DNA of 9,306 bases, from NCBI GenBank assembly GCA_949298295.1, contig CASFWS010000031.1, forward strand, positions 1 to 9,306, written 5' to 3'. Every line of letters begins with the position of its first letter. Within the stretch, counting starts at the first letter, position 1. Made by a program: the position numbers and the translations under genes. The stretch is from an uncultured Bacillota bacterium. GTDB taxonomy: Bacteria; Bacillota_I; Bacilli_A; RFN20; CAG-826. The notes beneath the pieces are model-generated. The model was not told where the DNA came from. It saw only the letters and a program-made list of their open reading frames with translations, and ran no database searches. This document shows, piece after piece, positions 6,967 to 9,306 of the stretch.

Positions 6967-7494
6967 ATGGGAAAGATCGTCATCGAGCGGGAACTATCTG
7001 CCGCCTTCCGGAAAGGCGAGCGGGGAGCGGTAGGGGAGGTTTACCGCCGAACCTACAAATTCCTTTACCTACTAGCGGCCGGCCTCCTCAAAAGCCCGGA
7101 CGATGCTTTCGATGCCGTGCATGACGTCTTTGCTCGGGTCATCGACCGGGGAATCGAGCTGGAGGATGACTCGCGCTTACTTTCCTATCTTGCCTCCGCG
7201 GTCCGCCGCCGGGCCTATGACTTCCTATCCGCCCGGAAAAGGATCGAGCCGGATGCCGAAATCGAAAACCTCCCTTCCTTTGATTCCGGCAATCCGTATT
7301 TTGCCTCTCTTTGCCCGGGGCTCAGCCCCAAAGAGACGGCCGTCCTCCTCTTGCATCTATCCTTCGGCTTCTCCTTCCGGGAGATTGCCGAGCTGACCTC
7401 CCTTCCTCGTTCGTCCTTGCACGACGTCTATGCCTCGGCCCTAACCAAGGCCCGGAAAAACATAGGAGATATTGGCGATGAAACCCAATCTTAA
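6967..7494 (+). CDS. ECF-type RNA polymerase sigma factor
   Basis: A 175-aa protein that would direct RNA polymerase to a specific promoter set. Residues ~10-92 match sigma region 2 (AAFRKGERGAVGEVYRRTYKF, then the region 2.2 pattern DDAFDAVHDVFARVI, then a helix ending RRRAYDFLSARKR). Residues ~118-165 match region 4: LSPKETAVLLLHLSFGFSFREIAELTSLPRSSLHDVYASAL, an HTH of the SFREIAE/S-x-S-x-LHDV type. A short acidic linker joins them; regions 1 and 3 are absent, as expected for ECF factors. The frame is open further upstream, but that part runs through the transporter gene end and its terminator. ATG at 6967 gives the normal ECF length and starts just before region 2. The 3' end overlaps the membrane-serpin gene by 17 nt, the usual arrangement for a sigma factor and its regulator. 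Confidence 0.85.
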   Translation: MGKIVIERELSAAFRKGERGAVGEVYRRTYKFLYLLAAGLLKSPDDAFDAVHDVFARVIDRGIELEDDSRLLSYLASAVRRRAYDFLSARKRIEPDAEIENLPSFDSGNPYFASLCPGLSPKETAVLLLHLSFGFSFREIAELTSLPRSSLHDVYASALTKARKNIGDIGDETQS

Positions 7495-8929
7495 GAACCA
7501 TTTGGAAGCGAAAATGACGTCTTTGACCCCCGTCGATCGTGCCTTTTTCGACCTGCCTTACGAGGGAGGGAAGAAAGGAATGGCCTTTGGCCGGGCCGGG
7601 AAGCTGGCCTTTGGCGGCGGGCTTCTTGCCGGAGCCATGGTCCTCGCGATTTCCCTTTTGGCCCTGACTCCTTGGCCGAGCGCCCCTTTCGTCGAGGAAA
7701 GCCAGCTGAGCTTCCCGACCTACCGTTCAAGGGCCGAGGTTGATAGGGGCGTCCCGGCCTACGAGACGTTCGTACGGCGTTTCGTGCCGGCCCTCTTTTC
7801 GAACCTTGGGCATGAGCGATCGGTTTCCGTTTCCCTCCCCGATCTCTTCGTCTCCGTTTCCCTTTCGGCCTACTTGTCGGGAGGCGTTATCGAAAGCGAA
7901 TTCCTTTCCTATGTCGGGCTTTCGGACGAGGAAGAGCTATTGGAGGCCTCCTCAAGCGTCTTCCGGATGCTCGGGAACCTCGAGGAGAAGAGCGATGTTC
8001 TTTCCGGGGGGCTCCTTCTTTCCTCCCTCTTCCTCGATCCCGTTTACGAGCTTCGTGACGACGAGGAGATGGACGAGCTCCTCCAAGAGGTTGCCGATGC
8101 TTTTGGGACCGCCCTGTTCTACCGCTCGCCCAGCGCTTCGGTCCTCAACGAATACCTTCGTTCCATCGCCCCGCGGGGGGCATCCCTCCCGAAAGTTCAG
8201 CTCGACGAAACCCTCGACTGCCTGGTCGCCTCGACCTACATCGGGAATTTCTTCTACCTCCCGGAGAAGGCTTCCAGCCACAAGGCGGCCTACGATGCCG
8301 GCGAGCGGATGACCTACCATCTCGCCGGTAGCCAAAAAGAGGTCCCCTATATCGAGGAGACCCTCCGCAATGACCCCTACCTCGGCTCGCTTCCGGGCGC
8401 CGCTGTCCCCTTCGAGGGAATCAACATCGACGTCGGGTCTCTTGCCAGTCTATCCTGCTTCAAAACAATTGACGAAAACGGGAGTCCTTTTGCCTTGATT
8501 TCCGATATCCTAGGCGGGAATTACGAGGAAAAATACTCGGACTTCCCTTTTATGGACAATGTCTTCTATGGCTACTACCTGACGGTCAAGGTGCCTTATT
8601 TCAAGGACGAAACGGACGTCGATTTTTCCTCTACCCTCCATCAGGAGATGCCCTCTTTTAGGGAAGAGGGGGCCTTTCTTAAGAAGATCCTGGCCGCGGA
8701 TAGCCCCAAGGCGACCTTTGCTTCCTCCCGTCAGCAGCTTCGCCTCTCTTATGACTATTCGGGCTTCAGCGTCGCTTCCTTGTCCTATCTCGGCGGGGCG
8801 ACCGCGACGGCACCTTCGCCGGTCAGGAAGGATCTCTTCTTCGACCGCCCCTTCGCCTACGTTCTCTATGAAGGCGACAGCTACGAACTCCCGATTGTCG
8901 TCGGGTGCATCGTCGACCCGTCTTATTGA
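7478..8929 (+). CDS. Membrane-anchored serpin-like protein, candidate anti-sigma/sensor partner
   Basis: A 483-aa protein. ATG 7478 is chosen because GGAG lies 9 nt upstream; a TTG at 7472 has no better support. Residues 1-41 are hydrophilic and basic just before a single membrane span (about 42-66), giving N-in, C-out topology; there is no lipobox. Residues ~95-483 read as a divergent serpin: SVSLPDLFVSVSLSAYLSGG (115-135) at the position of the ISPLSI helix, LLLSSLFLD (179-187) for the ANxLFxD strand, VLNEYLRSIAPRG (222-234) for INxWVxxxTxGK, KVPYFKDETDVDF (371-383), a reactive-loop-like stretch (about 427-452), and FFDRPFAYVLYE (454-465) then VGCIVDP for the C-terminal signature. From memory, the PROSITE serpin pattern matches with one deviation (Ala460). 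The hinge holds bulky residues (F430, L435), so inhibitory function is uncertain. Overlap with the sigma gene suggests that the cytosolic tail controls it. Confidence 0.75.
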   Translation: MKPNLKNHLEAKMTSLTPVDRAFFDLPYEGGKKGMAFGRAGKLAFGGGLLAGAMVLAISLLALTPWPSAPFVEESQLSFPTYRSRAEVDRGVPAYETFVRRFVPALFSNLGHERSVSVSLPDLFVSVSLSAYLSGGVIESEFLSYVGLSDEEELLEASSSVFRMLGNLEEKSDVLSGGLLLSSLFLDPVYELRDDEEMDELLQEVADAFGTALFYRSPSASVLNEYLRSIAPRGASLPKVQLDETLDCLVASTYIGNFFYLPEKASSHKAAYDAGERMTYHLAGSQKEVPYIEETLRNDPYLGSLPGAAVPFEGINIDVGSLASLSCFKTIDENGSPFALISDILGGNYEEKYSDFPFMDNVFYGYYLTVKVPYFKDETDVDFSSTLHQEMPSFREEGAFLKKILAADSPKATFASSRQQLRLSYDYSGFSVASLSYLGGATATAPSPVRKDLFFDRPFAYVLYEGDSYELPIVVGCIVDPSY

Positions 8930-8937
8930 GGTGGAGT

Positions 8938-9306
8938 ATGGCACAAGAAGGAAAAACGGCAACGATTGATCTCTTGGCGGCAAAGGACTTGTCTCTTCGT
9001 AGCGGCATCAGGCGGAGGAAACTGCTCGCCTGGCTTCGGGGGAAAGGAAAACTATCGGCCTACGAGGAAAAAGCCCTCCGGGGAGCCAAGGAGGGGCGGG
9101 ACTACGCCCCTCTGGCCCTGAAGAAGGTCATCTTCCCGCTCCTTTGCATCGTCCTTTTCTCTCTCCCCCTCTTCCTAGGAAGCATTCTTTCTTGGGCCGG
9201 GAGTTCATTTTGGCCGATGATGGGGCTCGACACCGGCCTTCGGGACTTGATATGCGAAATTATCCTTTTGTCATATTTGGCGTATGGTGGCTGGGCGGAA
9301 ATAAAA
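8938..9306 (+). CDS. Membrane protein of unknown function, 3' end outside the window
   Basis: An open frame of 123 codons runs from the ATG at 8938 to the last base of the window without a stop. It starts 8 nt after the serpin stop, with a purine-rich site (GAGGTGGAG) directly upstream, so it is probably the third gene of the sigma-serpin operon. Residues 1-60 are hydrophilic and strongly basic (RSGIRRRKLLAW, then YEEKALRGAKEG) and look cytosolic. Residues ~63-86 (VIFPLLCIVLFSLPLFLGSI) and ~102-120 are hydrophobic enough to span the membrane, forming a likely hairpin. I do not recognise a family. Its place suggests it belongs to the regulon or signalling unit of the sigma factor, but this is inference from position only. 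Confidence 0.7.
   Translation, partial: MAQEGKTATIDLLAAKDLSLRSGIRRRKLLAWLRGKGKLSAYEEKALRGAKEGRDYAPLALKKVIFPLLCIVLFSLPLFLGSILSWAGSSFWPMMGLDTGLRDLICEIILLSYLAYGGWAEIK

Noticed and set aside
1..9306. CRISPR array, tRNA or rRNA genes, riboswitch upstream of cysK-cysE
   Set aside because: No regularly spaced repeats or RNA gene motifs were seen. The 5' end of the cysteine operon, where a T-box or riboswitch might be, is missing because cysK is truncated.

Overview
The window holds two stretches of different character that meet at about position 2510. Positions 1 to ~2510 have visibly lower GC and carry phage head genes, all on the minus strand. From ~2510 to the right end the DNA is GC-rich (favoured codons GCC, ATC, CTC, AAG, CGG) and carries bacterial chromosomal genes, all on the plus strand. 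In the bacterial part TGA is used as a stop and TGG as tryptophan, so the genetic code looks standard. The gene content (cysK-cysE, MarR plus an ABC-FtsX exporter, an ECF-type sigma factor with a membrane-anchored serpin) would suit a GC-rich Firmicutes- or Mollicutes-related anaerobe. That taxonomic guess is weak, and the phage half may come from a different organism.

Phage part, read on the minus strand from right to left: the C-terminal end of a scaffold or head-protease protein (cut at the junction), a lambda gpD-like head decoration protein, a lambda gpE-like major capsid protein with an extra C-terminal InlB-repeat-like domain, a strong intrinsic terminator, a small connector-like protein, and the first 15 codons of another phage gene at the window edge. 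This is the usual lambda-type head order.

The junction cuts two unrelated genes at the same point: a phage structural gene on the minus strand and cysK on the plus strand. There is no integrase, transposase or visible att site. A chimeric join, from assembly or amplification, is the simplest reading. Neighbourhood inferences should not be carried across it.

Bacterial part: the 3' end of cysK overlaps cysE (cysteine biosynthesis), and a terminator follows. Next come a MarR regulator and, 4 nt later, a fused ATPase-permease of the MacB/FtsX type with a ~450-residue extracytoplasmic domain, closed by a second terminator. A third transcription unit then begins: a 175-aa ECF-type sigma factor overlaps by 17 nt a 483-aa protein with a short basic cytosolic N-terminus, one membrane span and a divergent extracytoplasmic serpin domain. 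A membrane protein that runs off the right edge follows 8 nt later.

The sigma factor/membrane-serpin pair is the most interesting element. Its layout is that of a sigma/anti-sigma pair whose sensor domain would be a serpin, that is, a protease trap. Sequence and gene order suggest this role, but nothing here proves it.
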